From assembly GCF_017254835.1 (NCBI RefSeq), contig NZ_JAFKCW010000001.1, forward strand, positions 806,001 to 870,000: 64,000 bases of DNA, written 5' to 3'. This DNA is from Algoriphagus aestuariicola (GTDB lineage Bacteria > Bacteroidota > Bacteroidia > Cytophagales > Cyclobacteriaceae). Position 1 is the first letter of the stretch; every line of letters begins with the position of its first letter. The position numbers were made by a program, and so were the translations under genes. The notes under the pieces were generated by a model. That model was not told the origin of the DNA, did not search any database, and was given only the letters and a program-made list of their open reading frames with translations. Positions 16,876 through 26,076 of this stretch are shown here, in pieces.

Positions 16876-18180
16876 ATGTTGACTCTAGTTCACGATACCA
16901 AGATTGCAGTTATCGGACTCGGATATGTCGGACTCCCACTAGCGGTAGAATTTGCCAAGAAATTTCCAGTCATCGGATTTGATATCGACCAAAGGAGAAT
17001 TGCAGACCTTCATGCGGGAAAGGACTTCACTTTGGAGATAGAAGATGAGCTGCTGCAATCGGTGGTAGTACCCAAAGCACCCGCCTTAGGTGAGACTGGA
17101 CTTTTTCCCACCTTTGATCCCGAATCGCTCTCAGATTGTCAGGTGTATATCGTCACTGTACCCACTCCAACTGATAAACACAACCGCCCAGTATTGACTC
17201 CAATGCTGAGGGCGTCAGAAAATATAGGGAGATACATCAAAAAAGGCGACGTTGTCATTTATGAATCGACTGTTTACCCAGGTGTGACCGAGGACGAATG
17301 CGTGCCTGTCTTGGAAAAGGTGTCGGGACTAAAATTTAACGAAGATTTCTTTGCCGGTTATTCACCAGAAAGGATCAATCCTGGAGACAAAGAGCATACC
17401 GTCTCCAAGATCTTGAAAGTGACGTCAGGAAGTACCCCTGAAGTGGCAGAGTATGTCGACCAACTTTATCGGCAGGTGATCACAGCCGGTACCCACAAGG
17501 CATCATCCATCAAAGTAGCGGAAGCGGCTAAAGTGATCGAAAACTCGCAGCGAGACATCAATATTGCGTTCGTCAACGAACTCTCCAAAATCTTCAATTT
17601 GCTGGGCATAGATACTCATGAGGTATTGGAAGCTGCCGGCACCAAATGGAATTTCCTGAAATTCAGACCTGGTTTGGTTGGTGGGCACTGCATCGGAGTT
17701 GATCCGTTCTATCTGGCGCAAAAAGCGCAAGAAGTAGGCTACCATCCCGAGATTATCCTCGCAGGTCGCCGCTTAAACGACAGCATGGGAAAGCATGTGG
17801 CCACAGAGGTGATCAAACTGATGATGCGTAAGGACCTCAAAGTGATTGATTCCAAGGTTTTGGTTCTCGGCTTTACTTTCAAGGAAGATTGCCCGGATGT
17901 GAGAAACACGCGAGTAATCGACATTTACAGTGAATTGAGGTCATATGACATGGACGTGGATGTATATGATCCATGGGCGAATCCGGCAGAGGTGAAGCAT
18001 GAATACGGCATAGACATTATAGCCGGACAGCAAGCCCCTGAACTAGATGCATATTCCGCGGTCATTCTGGCTGTGTCACATAAGCAATTTGCAACTTTGG
18101 AAATCCAAAAATCCGCTGCACGGGTAGTTTTTGACGTGAAGGGTTTTCTGGATAAAAGCACAGTGGATGCCCGATTGTAA
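16876..18180 (+). CDS. tviB: UDP-N-acetylhexosamine 6-dehydrogenase (TviB/VipA type)
   Basis: A nucleotide-sugar dehydrogenase predicted to oxidise UDP-GlcNAc (or UDP-GalNAc) to the uronate. The 434 residues start with KIAVIGLGYVGLPLAVEFAK; YESTVYPGVTEDECVP and FAGYSPERINPGDKEH follow, then KVIENSQRDINIAFVNELS and GLVGGHCIGVDPFYL, placing the catalytic Cys at residue 272. These blocks match the Vi-antigen TviB group better than UDP-glucose dehydrogenases. It opens block B, directly before the Wza-like lipoprotein and Wzc-like kinase, so amino-uronic acid is probably part of that polymer. Confidence 0.9.
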   Translation: MLTLVHDTKIAVIGLGYVGLPLAVEFAKKFPVIGFDIDQRRIADLHAGKDFTLEIEDELLQSVVVPKAPALGETGLFPTFDPESLSDCQVYIVTVPTPTDKHNRPVLTPMLRASENIGRYIKKGDVVIYESTVYPGVTEDECVPVLEKVSGLKFNEDFFAGYSPERINPGDKEHTVSKILKVTSGSTPEVAEYVDQLYRQVITAGTHKASSIKVAEAAKVIENSQRDINIAFVNELSKIFNLLGIDTHEVLEAAGTKWNFLKFRPGLVGGHCIGVDPFYLAQKAQEVGYHPEIILAGRRLNDSMGKHVATEVIKLMMRKDLKVIDSKVLVLGFTFKEDCPDVRNTRVIDIYSELRSYDMDVDVYDPWANPAEVKHEYGIDIIAGQQAPELDAYSAVILAVSHKQFATLEIQKSAARVVFDVKGFLDKSTVDARL

Positions 18181-18261
18181 TTTGAGACTTAGCCTGAGGC
18201 GACAAGTTTTTCTTTCGGCGAAAAATCACTTTCTTCACGCGAAATTTAAAAAAAACTAGTC

Positions 18262-19068
18262 ATGTCAAAATATTCTATCAGTATTCTTGTACTTTTTTTG
18301 TTGTTTTTTTCTTCTTGTGTTTCCAACAAAAAACTAATTTATCTTCAAGATCTAGATTCCCAGTCTCCACAGGTCTTCTCAAGTGAAAAATTCCCCTACA
18401 AAGAGGAACTGTATCGCCTCCAAAATTATGATATCGTAGATATTACGATCAAAACAGCCAGCGAGGAGCTCAACAAAATATTCAGTATCGTCACGGGAGA
18501 GACCGAGAATACTAGTATGACTATGGGACAAAATGGTGGTGATCTATTTTATATGAACGGATACACCCTTGATGAACAAGGCAAAGTGGAAATACCCTTG
18601 GTTGGAGAGGTGACTTTGGTTGGACTGACGATGGAAGAAGCCAAAGTCTTAATTGAAGGGAAGGTCAAGCAATATGTGCCGGATGATTTTTTTGTGAGAG
18701 TGAGATTGGGAGGAATCAGATTTAGTGCTCTTGGGGAATTTAACTCGCCGGGCAAAGTTACCATTCTGCAAAACCGCGTTACCATTTTTGAAGCAATTGC
18801 CGCCTCTGGAGACATGAATACTATTGCCAAAAGAGATGAGATCACTATGCTTCGTCAATACCCGGATGGGTCGCAAATCCACAAAATCAACCTAAACGAT
18901 AGAAATTTACTTTCTTCTGAGTTTTATTTCATCAGGCCAAATGATGTTATCTACGCGGAACCGCTAAAGGTGAGAGAAATAGGAGCAGGTACCAACTTTA
19001 TCCAAACACTAGCTTTGATTACCTCGACAGTGTCGACCATTGCGTTAATAGTAACCTTAGTTCAATAA
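18262..19068 (+). CDS. Polysaccharide export lipoprotein, Wza family
   Basis: 268 residues with a lipoprotein signal (ISILVLFLLFFSSC, lipidated Cys at about residue 19). The Poly_export domain covers roughly residues 50-145 (YRLQNYDIVDITI, GYTLDEQGKVEIPLVGEVTL, DFFVRVRLGGIRFSALGEF). An SLBB domain follows (VTIFEAIAASGDMNTIAKRDEI), and a hydrophobic C-terminal helix (FIQTLALITSTVSTIALIVTLV) spans the outer membrane as in Wza. Only 8 bp separate it from the Wzc-like gene, the usual Wza-Wzc pairing. It is the full-length counterpart of the truncated protein at the window start. Confidence 0.92.
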   Translation: MSKYSISILVLFLLFFSSCVSNKKLIYLQDLDSQSPQVFSSEKFPYKEELYRLQNYDIVDITIKTASEELNKIFSIVTGETENTSMTMGQNGGDLFYMNGYTLDEQGKVEIPLVGEVTLVGLTMEEAKVLIEGKVKQYVPDDFFVRVRLGGIRFSALGEFNSPGKVTILQNRVTIFEAIAASGDMNTIAKRDEITMLRQYPDGSQIHKINLNDRNLLSSEFYFIRPNDVIYAEPLKVREIGAGTNFIQTLALITSTVSTIALIVTLVQ

Positions 19069-19076
19069 CTTTCTTT

Positions 19077-21437
19077 ATGAATTTTGAAAACAATGAGAAT
19101 GATTTTTTGGTAGAAGATTCCTCTTTTGAGTTAAAAACCGTCTATCGAAAGATCGTCCAGAAATGGATGTTTATTGCCGCATCTATTCTCATTTGCCTAG
19201 TATTAGGATGGTTCTATACAAAGATTTCCAGCCCACTTTATCGGGTAAACAGCTTGTTTTTCATCAAGGAAAAAGAAAGCCCTTTGGCGATTTTTGGATC
19301 TCCTTCACTTATAGAAAATTCCGGAATGGGGCTTCAAAATGAAGTGATCATTCTTAAGTCCCGCCCTGTAGCTTTGAGAGTACTTCAAAAACTTGACTTT
19401 CAAGTGGAGTACTTCAGGGAGGGCTCTTTTTCCAATACGGAAATCTATGTGAATACCCCAATCGTCGTAGAGGTCGACTGGAAAAATGCCCAGACCATAG
19501 ACGGTCACATTAAAATTTCTTGGACTAATGATTCGGACTTTGATTTGGCCTTTACCGACGAAGCATACAACAAGCTTTTGCCCGACGGCAGCAAGGTTTC
19601 CTTTGGGTTTCAGCCCGGGCCTATTATGGGAAAATTCGGCGAATGGCTCGAAAACAACGAGCTAAAAATCCGCGTGTTGAAGGTTTCGGCGGATTCGGAA
19701 GGATCGATTTTGGTGAAATTGAGAGACCTGAATTCGCTGTCTAGGTCTTATGCAGGATCGCTGAGCGTGGAACCGTACGAGCGAGGCGCTTCGATTATGC
19801 AGCTATCGCTGGTTTGTTCGAACCTTAACAAGGGAGAGATTTACCTCAACACCCTAATGCAGACGGTAATGGAGATGGAGCTCGAGCAGAAAAATATCTC
19901 TGCGAGCAAAACTGTTGACTTTATAGACTCCCAAGTAGCGGGTGTTGCGGACTCATTGAGATTTTTTGAAAATCAACTTCAGGATTTCAGATCGGCCAAT
20001 AAAATTTATAACCTAAGTTCGGAAAGTAGCTCCGTATATGAACGACTCGTTGAATATGAAAATCAACTAACCCAAGAGAGATTTAAGAGGAATTATTACC
20101 AGAATCTTAAGAAATATCTAACCAGTGAAAATTATTCCGAGGTAATTGTTCCCTCGGGTATCGGGATCGAAGATCCTTTTCTAAATGGACTGATCAAAAA
20201 CCTTTTGGAGCTTCAGTCTGAAAAATCCAGGATGCTGGCTACCCAGACTGAAGCGTCTCCTGCCGTAGTAGAAGTGAACAGGAAGATCTCGGACTTGAAC
20301 AGGTCCATCATTGAGAATCTGGAAAATGTGGATTTCAATTCCCAGACTTTAATGACCGACATTCAAGACCGGATTTCAGAAATCGAGCGGTCCTTTAAAA
20401 GTTTGCCCGAGACAGAACAAAACCTCATTCGGATTCAACGAGAGTTTTCCCTCAGTGAAAATATCTACAACTTCCTTATGGAAAGGAGGGCTGAGGCGGC
20501 AATATCCAAAGCATCTAACGAGGCAAATAACAAGGTCGTCGAAAATGCTAAAGAAGGCATCCAGATTAGTCCGACACCGGTAAAGAACTATTTGATTGCG
20601 CTGATGGTGGGCTTTTTCGTACCGGTGCTGCTTATCGTAATTAGCGAATTATTTCGGACAAAAATTGAGGATGCCCAATATTTGGAAAACAAGCTTAAAA
20701 TTCCACTCTTGGGTACCGTTCTGAACAACAAGGCGGATACCGAGCTAGTAGTTTTTGACAAGAGAAAGTCAGGGATTTCTGAATCGTTCAGGTCTCTCAG
20801 GGCCAACATGAAATTCGTATTGCCGAAAGGCAAACAGTTGACCTTTTTGGTGACCTCCACGATTTCAGGAGAAGGAAAAACATTCTGTGCGATGAACTTG
20901 GCTTCCGCTTACAGTCTTACTGGCAAAAAGACAGTCTTGGTAGGCTGCGATATGAGAAAGCCCAAGATTTTTGCAAGCTTTGACTTGACAAACGAGACGG
21001 GCCTTTCGTCCTACTTGAGCAACCAAGTCGACACCTGGCAGGAAATTGTGACAAGTACGAAATTTTCAAATCTAGATATCATTGTTTCTGGTCCGATTCC
21101 TCCCAATCCGGCTGAGCTTCTGTTTACCGAGAGATTTGAGTTTTTGATAAAGCAACTCAAGCAGGAATATGATGTGATTATTCTCGATACGCCTCCCGTA
21201 GGCCTTGTGAGCGAGACATTGGATATCATGGGAATGGTAGATTGCAGTCTTTTTGTGTTTAGGCAAAACTTCTCCCAGCGGGCTTTTGTCGATGCAGTGA
21301 ATGGCCTAAAGACCAACAGAGGGCTTAAAAATATCTTTGCTGTTTTCAATGGAGTCGATTCTACCAATGTGACCTATGGCTACGGTTATTCATATGGGTA
21401 TGGCTATGGCTACTATGATGAAGAGAAGAAGAAGTAA
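19077..21437 (+). CDS. Wzc-type polysaccharide co-polymerase with BY-kinase domain
   Basis: 786 residues. TM1 is near residues 30-48 (WMFIAASILICLVLGWFY), the periplasmic part has Wzz and coiled-coil regions, and TM2 is near 505-525 (LIALMVGFFVPVLLIVI). The cytoplasmic kinase follows with Walker A STISGEGKTF (about 593), Walker A' VLVGCDMRKPKIF (about 621) and Walker B VIILDTPP (about 700). The tail from about residue 766 is a tyrosine/glycine cluster (YGYGYSYGYGYGYY), the autophosphorylation substrate of such kinases. It should control polymer length and export with the Wza protein just upstream. A hairpin lies between it and the ABC transporter. Confidence 0.93.
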   Translation: MNFENNENDFLVEDSSFELKTVYRKIVQKWMFIAASILICLVLGWFYTKISSPLYRVNSLFFIKEKESPLAIFGSPSLIENSGMGLQNEVIILKSRPVALRVLQKLDFQVEYFREGSFSNTEIYVNTPIVVEVDWKNAQTIDGHIKISWTNDSDFDLAFTDEAYNKLLPDGSKVSFGFQPGPIMGKFGEWLENNELKIRVLKVSADSEGSILVKLRDLNSLSRSYAGSLSVEPYERGASIMQLSLVCSNLNKGEIYLNTLMQTVMEMELEQKNISASKTVDFIDSQVAGVADSLRFFENQLQDFRSANKIYNLSSESSSVYERLVEYENQLTQERFKRNYYQNLKKYLTSENYSEVIVPSGIGIEDPFLNGLIKNLLELQSEKSRMLATQTEASPAVVEVNRKISDLNRSIIENLENVDFNSQTLMTDIQDRISEIERSFKSLPETEQNLIRIQREFSLSENIYNFLMERRAEAAISKASNEANNKVVENAKEGIQISPTPVKNYLIALMVGFFVPVLLIVISELFRTKIEDAQYLENKLKIPLLGTVLNNKADTELVVFDKRKSGISESFRSLRANMKFVLPKGKQLTFLVTSTISGEGKTFCAMNLASAYSLTGKKTVLVGCDMRKPKIFASFDLTNETGLSSYLSNQVDTWQEIVTSTKFSNLDIIVSGPIPPNPAELLFTERFEFLIKQLKQEYDVIILDTPPVGLVSETLDIMGMVDCSLFVFRQNFSQRAFVDAVNGLKTNRGLKNIFAVFNGVDSTNVTYGYGYSYGYGYGYYDEEKKK

Positions 21438-21453
21438 ATACTGAAAATTAAAT

Positions 21454-21481
21454 AAAAAGGGAACTCTTGTTTTCCCTTTTT
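21454..21481 (+). terminator. Terminator-like hairpin (possible attenuator) after the Wzc gene
   Basis: AAAAAGGGAA (21454-21463) pairs perfectly with TTCCCTTTTT (21472-21481), a 10-bp stem with an 8-nt loop; the T-run is within the 3' arm. It lies 16 bp past the Wzc stop and 8 bp before the ABC transporter ATG. It could partly end transcription, reducing expression of the downstream glycosyltransferase genes relative to the export genes. Confidence 0.6.
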
Positions 21482-21489
21482 AACTCTCT

Positions 21490-23289
21490 ATGCTTCTGAA
21501 AAATATAGTCGAAAAAAACTTCAAGTATTTTAGTTACTTTTTTTCTTACCTAGGATACAATATTTTTCTCCTGATTTTTCTGAGTGTTCTGGTGGGGGTG
21601 TTCGACGGTTTCGGTCTGGCACTGTTTATCCCACTTTTTGAGGTAGCCGTTGATCCTGCAAAGAGCTCAGGCTCGGATACTCTTGGGGAATTTTCATTTT
21701 TGATTGACTTTCTGACAAATGCCGGGATTGAGATCTCGATTGGCAACATTTTGACATTCATGACATCTCTTTTCGTTTTAAAGGGTTTTTTTAAGTTCAT
21801 GGATAGTTACTTCAAAGTGTCGTTGCAGATTTCATTTGTGAAAAGGTTGCGATTTCAGATGCTCGATGGCCTCAGCCATGTAAGCTACCAGCATTTTGTT
21901 GGACTTGACGCCGGAAGGATACAGAATACGCTCTCTGGCGAAGTTTATAAAGTCACTGGGGCCTTTATTAGCTACTTCAATACCCTTCAGCATGCTGTTT
22001 TGTTGTTTGTTTATACCGGTCTTGCTTTGATTTCGGACTGGAAGTTTGCGCTTTTGGTCAGTATAGGAGGCTTTCTTTCCAATTTGATTTTCAAAATACT
22101 TTTCAGGAAGACCGAGACCGCTTCGATCACGATTTCCAATAAAGGACATGCATTTCAGTCCTATTTGATTCAGGCTGTACAGCATTTTAAGTACTTAAAA
22201 GCAACTTCGTATTTTGCAAAGTACCAGCGCAAGCTAGTCAACCAGATTCACGAGATTGAGAGCTTTCAACGTAAAATCGGCTTTTACAATTCCCTTCTTA
22301 ATGGACTGAGAGAGCCAATGATTTTGGTGATCGTGGTATTTGTCATCATTATCCAAATCAATTTTCTGGGCGGAACATTGTCGAGCATCATGTTGAGTTT
22401 GATGTTTTTTTATCGCGCATTGAACTACGTGATAAGTATACAAAGTAGCTGGCAAATGTTCATCTCCCAGTTTGGAGGGATTGTTGCCACTTCCGAAATG
22501 ATAAAAATGTTTGATTCGGGCAAGGAAGAAAATAAAACAACGAACTCAATGGGTGATTTTGGCCAGATTCGGCTGGATCAAGTTGGTTTTAGATTCAAAG
22601 AAAACGGGGATGTCCTCAAAAACATCACCTTGGAGGTCAATCCCAAAGAGGCTATCGCGTTCGTCGGCCCGAGTGGAAGCGGAAAGACGACATTGGTCAA
22701 TATTATAGTGGGGCTTCTTGAGCCTACCCAAGGAAATATAAGAATCAATGGTGTAGAGCGATCGGCGTTGGATTTGAGTGTCCTCAGGGGGAAGATAGGC
22801 TACATCACCCAAGAGCCCGTGATTTTTAATGATACTGTATTCAACAATGTTACTTTTTGGGCTGAGAAGAATCCTGAAAACCTTAGAAAATTTAATCAAG
22901 CTATTGAGCTTGCCAATTTGTCTGAATTTGTAGCCAAGCTGGACCAACGGGAGAATACTCCGCTTGGCGACAATGGAGTAAGGGCTAGCGGTGGACAAAA
23001 GCAGCGGATTTCAATTGCCAGAGAGCTGTTTAAGGAAGTAGAGATTATAGTATTTGATGAAGCTACTTCGGCACTTGACAGTGACTCTGAAAACGTCATC
23101 CAAGAAAACATCAATTCCCTTCAGGGAAAATATACCTTACTATTGATTGCCCACAGGCTTAGTACAATAAAGAATGCAGACTGCATCCATTTGATCAAAG
23201 ATGGTCAGATTAGCGCTTCGGGAGATTTTGAAACTCTCATGAGCCAGAACAACTACTTTAATAAGATGGTTAAACTTCAAGAATTCTAG
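21490..23289 (+). CDS. ABC transporter, fused permease-ATPase (MsbA/PglK type)
   Basis: 599 residues. An N-terminal membrane domain (about residues 1-320, with segments such as NIFLLIFLSVLVGVFDGFG) is fused to an ATPase domain. The ATPase has Walker A FVGPSGSGKTTL (near 389), signature ASGGQKQRIS (near 497), Walker B EIIVFDEATSALD (near 516) and IAHRLST (near 552). This is a type IV exporter half-transporter that should work as a dimer. In a glycan locus the nearest known roles are PglK/WlaB, which flips lipid-linked oligosaccharide, and MsbA. Block B has no Wzx, so this protein is the best flippase candidate there. That role is inference. Confidence 0.9.
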   Translation: MLLKNIVEKNFKYFSYFFSYLGYNIFLLIFLSVLVGVFDGFGLALFIPLFEVAVDPAKSSGSDTLGEFSFLIDFLTNAGIEISIGNILTFMTSLFVLKGFFKFMDSYFKVSLQISFVKRLRFQMLDGLSHVSYQHFVGLDAGRIQNTLSGEVYKVTGAFISYFNTLQHAVLLFVYTGLALISDWKFALLVSIGGFLSNLIFKILFRKTETASITISNKGHAFQSYLIQAVQHFKYLKATSYFAKYQRKLVNQIHEIESFQRKIGFYNSLLNGLREPMILVIVVFVIIIQINFLGGTLSSIMLSLMFFYRALNYVISIQSSWQMFISQFGGIVATSEMIKMFDSGKEENKTTNSMGDFGQIRLDQVGFRFKENGDVLKNITLEVNPKEAIAFVGPSGSGKTTLVNIIVGLLEPTQGNIRINGVERSALDLSVLRGKIGYITQEPVIFNDTVFNNVTFWAEKNPENLRKFNQAIELANLSEFVAKLDQRENTPLGDNGVRASGGQKQRISIARELFKEVEIIVFDEATSALDSDSENVIQENINSLQGKYTLLLIAHRLSTIKNADCIHLIKDGQISASGDFETLMSQNNYFNKMVKLQEF

Positions 23290-23290
23290 G

Positions 23291-24385
23291 TTGGCAAAAC
23301 GAATTCTACTGGTCGGCCCAATCAATTCGCAAGGCGTGGGAGGGAGGTTTGAGGAAATGAGAGTTTGGGCTACTTGCTTGTCTGCAGGCCAATTCGAGGT
23401 AAGCGTATTTACGATGTTTAACAGTGGATTTACACTTGGCGGAGCCAAAATGAACGAATCACTATCTCTCGCTTGGCCCCATCTGTGGAATATCTTCCCT
23501 TCTCTAAGAGGAGTTTTGCTTCGGCTTTGGGGCTCAAAGTGGCTTAAAGGCGTAAGGGATGATTTTTATAACTCCCAGCAGTGGAAAGATTTTGCTTCTT
23601 ACTTCGACCACATCGTTTTGTTTATCACGTATAGTTCCCGCGAGATGGAGATTTTCGAGTCTGATCTTCCGGTACCCGTTTCAGTTCGTTTTACGGGCAC
23701 TATTCATGATTTTTCTATTTTGAAAAAGCATGCCACTCTGCCAGCCCATTTATCCAGAAACTACGTATTTCACTCTCCGTTTCAGATAAAAAGCCTCACT
23801 AACTCCATTCCAAAAGTCTTTATCGATCAAACGACTTTGGCCGAGGGAAAGCTTCTGGACATTGAAATAGACTCCCAGTTGAAAGTATTTGGGATGATTG
23901 GGCTTTTTATGGAAGTCAAACAGATGGATACGGTGATTGAGATTTTTCAAGAATTCCCGCAATTCAAACTTCTACTATTCGGCGCAGGCGAGCTGCAATC
24001 CCGGTTTGAGGAATTAATCCAAAGACTGAAATTGAAAAATGTTTCTATTGCAGGCTTTGTCCCGCCTGCAAGAATAGATGAGATCTATTCATTAATTGAT
24101 TGCTTGATTATCAACAGCTCTGAAGAGACAGGTCCTATGACTGGGATAGAGGCGATGGCAGCCGGTAAGTTGATCCTTTCTAGGGAAATTGGCGCCATGC
24201 CTGACAGATTGGAGGGAGAAGAGTTGATCTACAAAGACGTGGAAGATTTAAGAAAAAAACTTCACGACATTCCCCGATTGGACGGGCCAAAGATAGTGGA
24301 GAGGAAAATGGCGCTTAGGGCGAAGTATTTGGAAAGATACTCTACCGCCATACTCAAGTCGGCGATTGAAGCTCTTGTTGCATAG
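23291..24385 (+). CDS. Glycosyltransferase family 4
   Basis: 364 residues, TTG start two bases after the ABC transporter stop. The N-terminal half opens RILLVGPINSQGVGGRFEEM, with a glycine-rich loop as in GT-B enzymes. The C-terminal half has IGLFMEVKQMDTVI, LLLFGAGELQSRFEE and the GT4 donor-binding block SSEETGPMTGIEAMAAGKLI with the E-x7-E-like spacing. It is a soluble or peripheral cytoplasmic enzyme that should add one sugar to the block B repeat. Donor and acceptor cannot be read from sequence. Confidence 0.82.
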   Translation: MAKRILLVGPINSQGVGGRFEEMRVWATCLSAGQFEVSVFTMFNSGFTLGGAKMNESLSLAWPHLWNIFPSLRGVLLRLWGSKWLKGVRDDFYNSQQWKDFASYFDHIVLFITYSSREMEIFESDLPVPVSVRFTGTIHDFSILKKHATLPAHLSRNYVFHSPFQIKSLTNSIPKVFIDQTTLAEGKLLDIEIDSQLKVFGMIGLFMEVKQMDTVIEIFQEFPQFKLLLFGAGELQSRFEELIQRLKLKNVSIAGFVPPARIDEIYSLIDCLIINSSEETGPMTGIEAMAAGKLILSREIGAMPDRLEGEELIYKDVEDLRKKLHDIPRLDGPKIVERKMALRAKYLERYSTAILKSAIEALVA

Positions 24386-24396
24386 TTGATAGCGAA

Positions 24397-25407
24397 ATGA
24401 GACAAGGAGAGAACCCCTCAAAGCGGAACAATAAAATTAAGATAGACTCTATTCACAGGATCATTCTGTCGGTTTATATCCCAAACTTGCAGGATCAATA
24501 CTTTCAGCATGCGCTAGAGGTATTCAAGCTTTGCATTGAGTCGGTGATTCACACCATTCACGAAAAGACACGTATCTCGATAGTTATCAATGGCTGTTGT
24601 CGTGAGGTTGAGGATTTGATTTTTTGGTACAAAGACAACTACTTTCCAATTGATCAGGTTTTTTATACCCGGGAGAACGTGGGTAAAATCAACGCGATAT
24701 ACTCGGTCGTGAAAAGTAATCTCGAACCTTTGATCACCATTTCAGATTCCGATGTGCTTTTTCTGAAAGGCTGGCAGGAGGAGTCTGTCGATATATTCAA
24801 TAGTTTTCCAGAGGCTGGGATGGTTTCTCCTGTACCGAGCAGCAAAGGGTATTTGTACAGTACAGGGTCGACTCTCTTCTATGGATTGCTGAAGGGAAAA
24901 ATGAGATTTGCGGATGTCCAGGATCCTGAAGGAATGGATAACTTCCAGAAAAGCGTCGGTTCTAAACTATACGATCCCATCCATCTGAGAAAATACCTGG
25001 TTGTATCTAACCCATCAGGAGAGGCGGTCATCGGATGCGGGCATTTTGTGGCTACGTTCAGAAGGGAAGTATTTGAGAATAGCCCTAAAAAGGTTTGCGA
25101 ATTCCGAGTTCAGGGCGGAAGCGAGGAGGCTTATCTTGACGATCCCAATGACCGTTCTGGCTTCCTACGACTTGCGACTTTAGGGAATTTCGCTTACCAT
25201 ATGGGGAATTCTCCGGCACAGTGGATGCAAAATAAGCTTGAGGAAATCAAGAGTGGAGCTTCCAATGGCAAAAGTGAATATCAGCTTTCTAAGGCCAAGC
25301 CGCTTTCACGAGTTCAGATGCTTGTCGGTCAGTTTTTATGGGTCAACCTATTTTATAGATTCAGAAGGCCATTTTTTAATTGGTTGGGGATGAAGGAGAA
25401 CTATTGA
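24397..25407 (+). CDS. Glycosyltransferase family 2-like
   Basis: 336 residues. A GT-A-like core is visible: IILSVYIPNLQDQYFQHALE, ISIVINGCCREVEDLI, NVGKINAIYSVVK and the acidic motif ITISDSDVLFLKGW (residues ~110-123), with DSD acting as the DxD metal site. GCGHFVATFRREVFE in the second half is a common GT2 feature. The start at 24397 gives a basic 20-residue leader before the core; a later start is possible. The stop directly abuts the acetyltransferase ATG. Confidence 0.75.
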   Translation: MRQGENPSKRNNKIKIDSIHRIILSVYIPNLQDQYFQHALEVFKLCIESVIHTIHEKTRISIVINGCCREVEDLIFWYKDNYFPIDQVFYTRENVGKINAIYSVVKSNLEPLITISDSDVLFLKGWQEESVDIFNSFPEAGMVSPVPSSKGYLYSTGSTLFYGLLKGKMRFADVQDPEGMDNFQKSVGSKLYDPIHLRKYLVVSNPSGEAVIGCGHFVATFRREVFENSPKKVCEFRVQGGSEEAYLDDPNDRSGFLRLATLGNFAYHMGNSPAQWMQNKLEEIKSGASNGKSEYQLSKAKPLSRVQMLVGQFLWVNLFYRFRRPFFNWLGMKENY

Positions 25408-26076
25408 ATGGGCTTGGGTACCAAAATCAGAAGATTTCTGCAGCGCATCTCGCGTCCCTATTATTCAGTAGAGCCGGGCAGCAAAGTTTCCTTTTGGACG
25501 ACTGGAATACACCATGTTGTTTTTGGAGGCGGAAATGGAATTCCGGAAGATTGTGCATTCGCGGATAGGACAAGTTTGGGGTATAGGACGACGCTTGGGA
25601 CCAACAACTATTTCGGAGGCAAAGTGACCGTGGGGAAATATTGTCAAATAGGAAGGGATGTGGCCTTTCATCCTACGAATCATCCGACTACCCATATTAC
25701 TACCTACATCAATGCCCAGCTTTTTGGAGGCGAGATGAAGCAATTCAAAACAGAAGCTGAAATATTCCTTGGCAACGATGTATGGGTGGGGCATGGGGTC
25801 ATTGTCCTTAGCGGAGTCAATGTAGGCAACGGAGCGATTCTGGCAGCAGGATCAGTGGTGACCAAGGATGTTTCCCCATATAGCATTGTGGCGGGCAATC
25901 CAGCCAAGGAAATTCGAAAGCGTTTTTCGGATCGGGTTATTGCCGAGCTGGAGAACTTGAACTGGTGGGATTGGAGCGATGATGAATTATTGAAAATTAA
26001 ACCTCTCTTCCTTATGGATCTTTCGAGCCTAAATTCGATTCAACCGATTCTGGAGAGTCTATTAGTTAAAACTTGA
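25408..26076 (+). CDS. CatB/XAT-type O-acetyltransferase (left-handed beta-helix)
   Basis: 222 residues. Hexapeptide repeats run from about residue 65 to 165 (KVTVGKYCQIGRDVAFHPTN, IFLGNDVWVGHGVIVLSG, VNVGNGAILAAGSVVTKDV), ending with YSIVAGNPAKEIRKRF, the usual cap. His in FHPTNHPTTH is the likely catalytic region, and the C-terminal NWWDWSDDEL is typical of CatB-related xenobiotic/sugar acetyltransferases. It probably acetylates a sugar hydroxyl or amino group of the block B repeat using acetyl-CoA. It abuts the GT2 upstream and overlaps the next gene (TGATG). Confidence 0.88.
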   Translation: MGLGTKIRRFLQRISRPYYSVEPGSKVSFWTTGIHHVVFGGGNGIPEDCAFADRTSLGYRTTLGTNNYFGGKVTVGKYCQIGRDVAFHPTNHPTTHITTYINAQLFGGEMKQFKTEAEIFLGNDVWVGHGVIVLSGVNVGNGAILAAGSVVTKDVSPYSIVAGNPAKEIRKRFSDRVIAELENLNWWDWSDDELLKIKPLFLMDLSSLNSIQPILESLLVKT

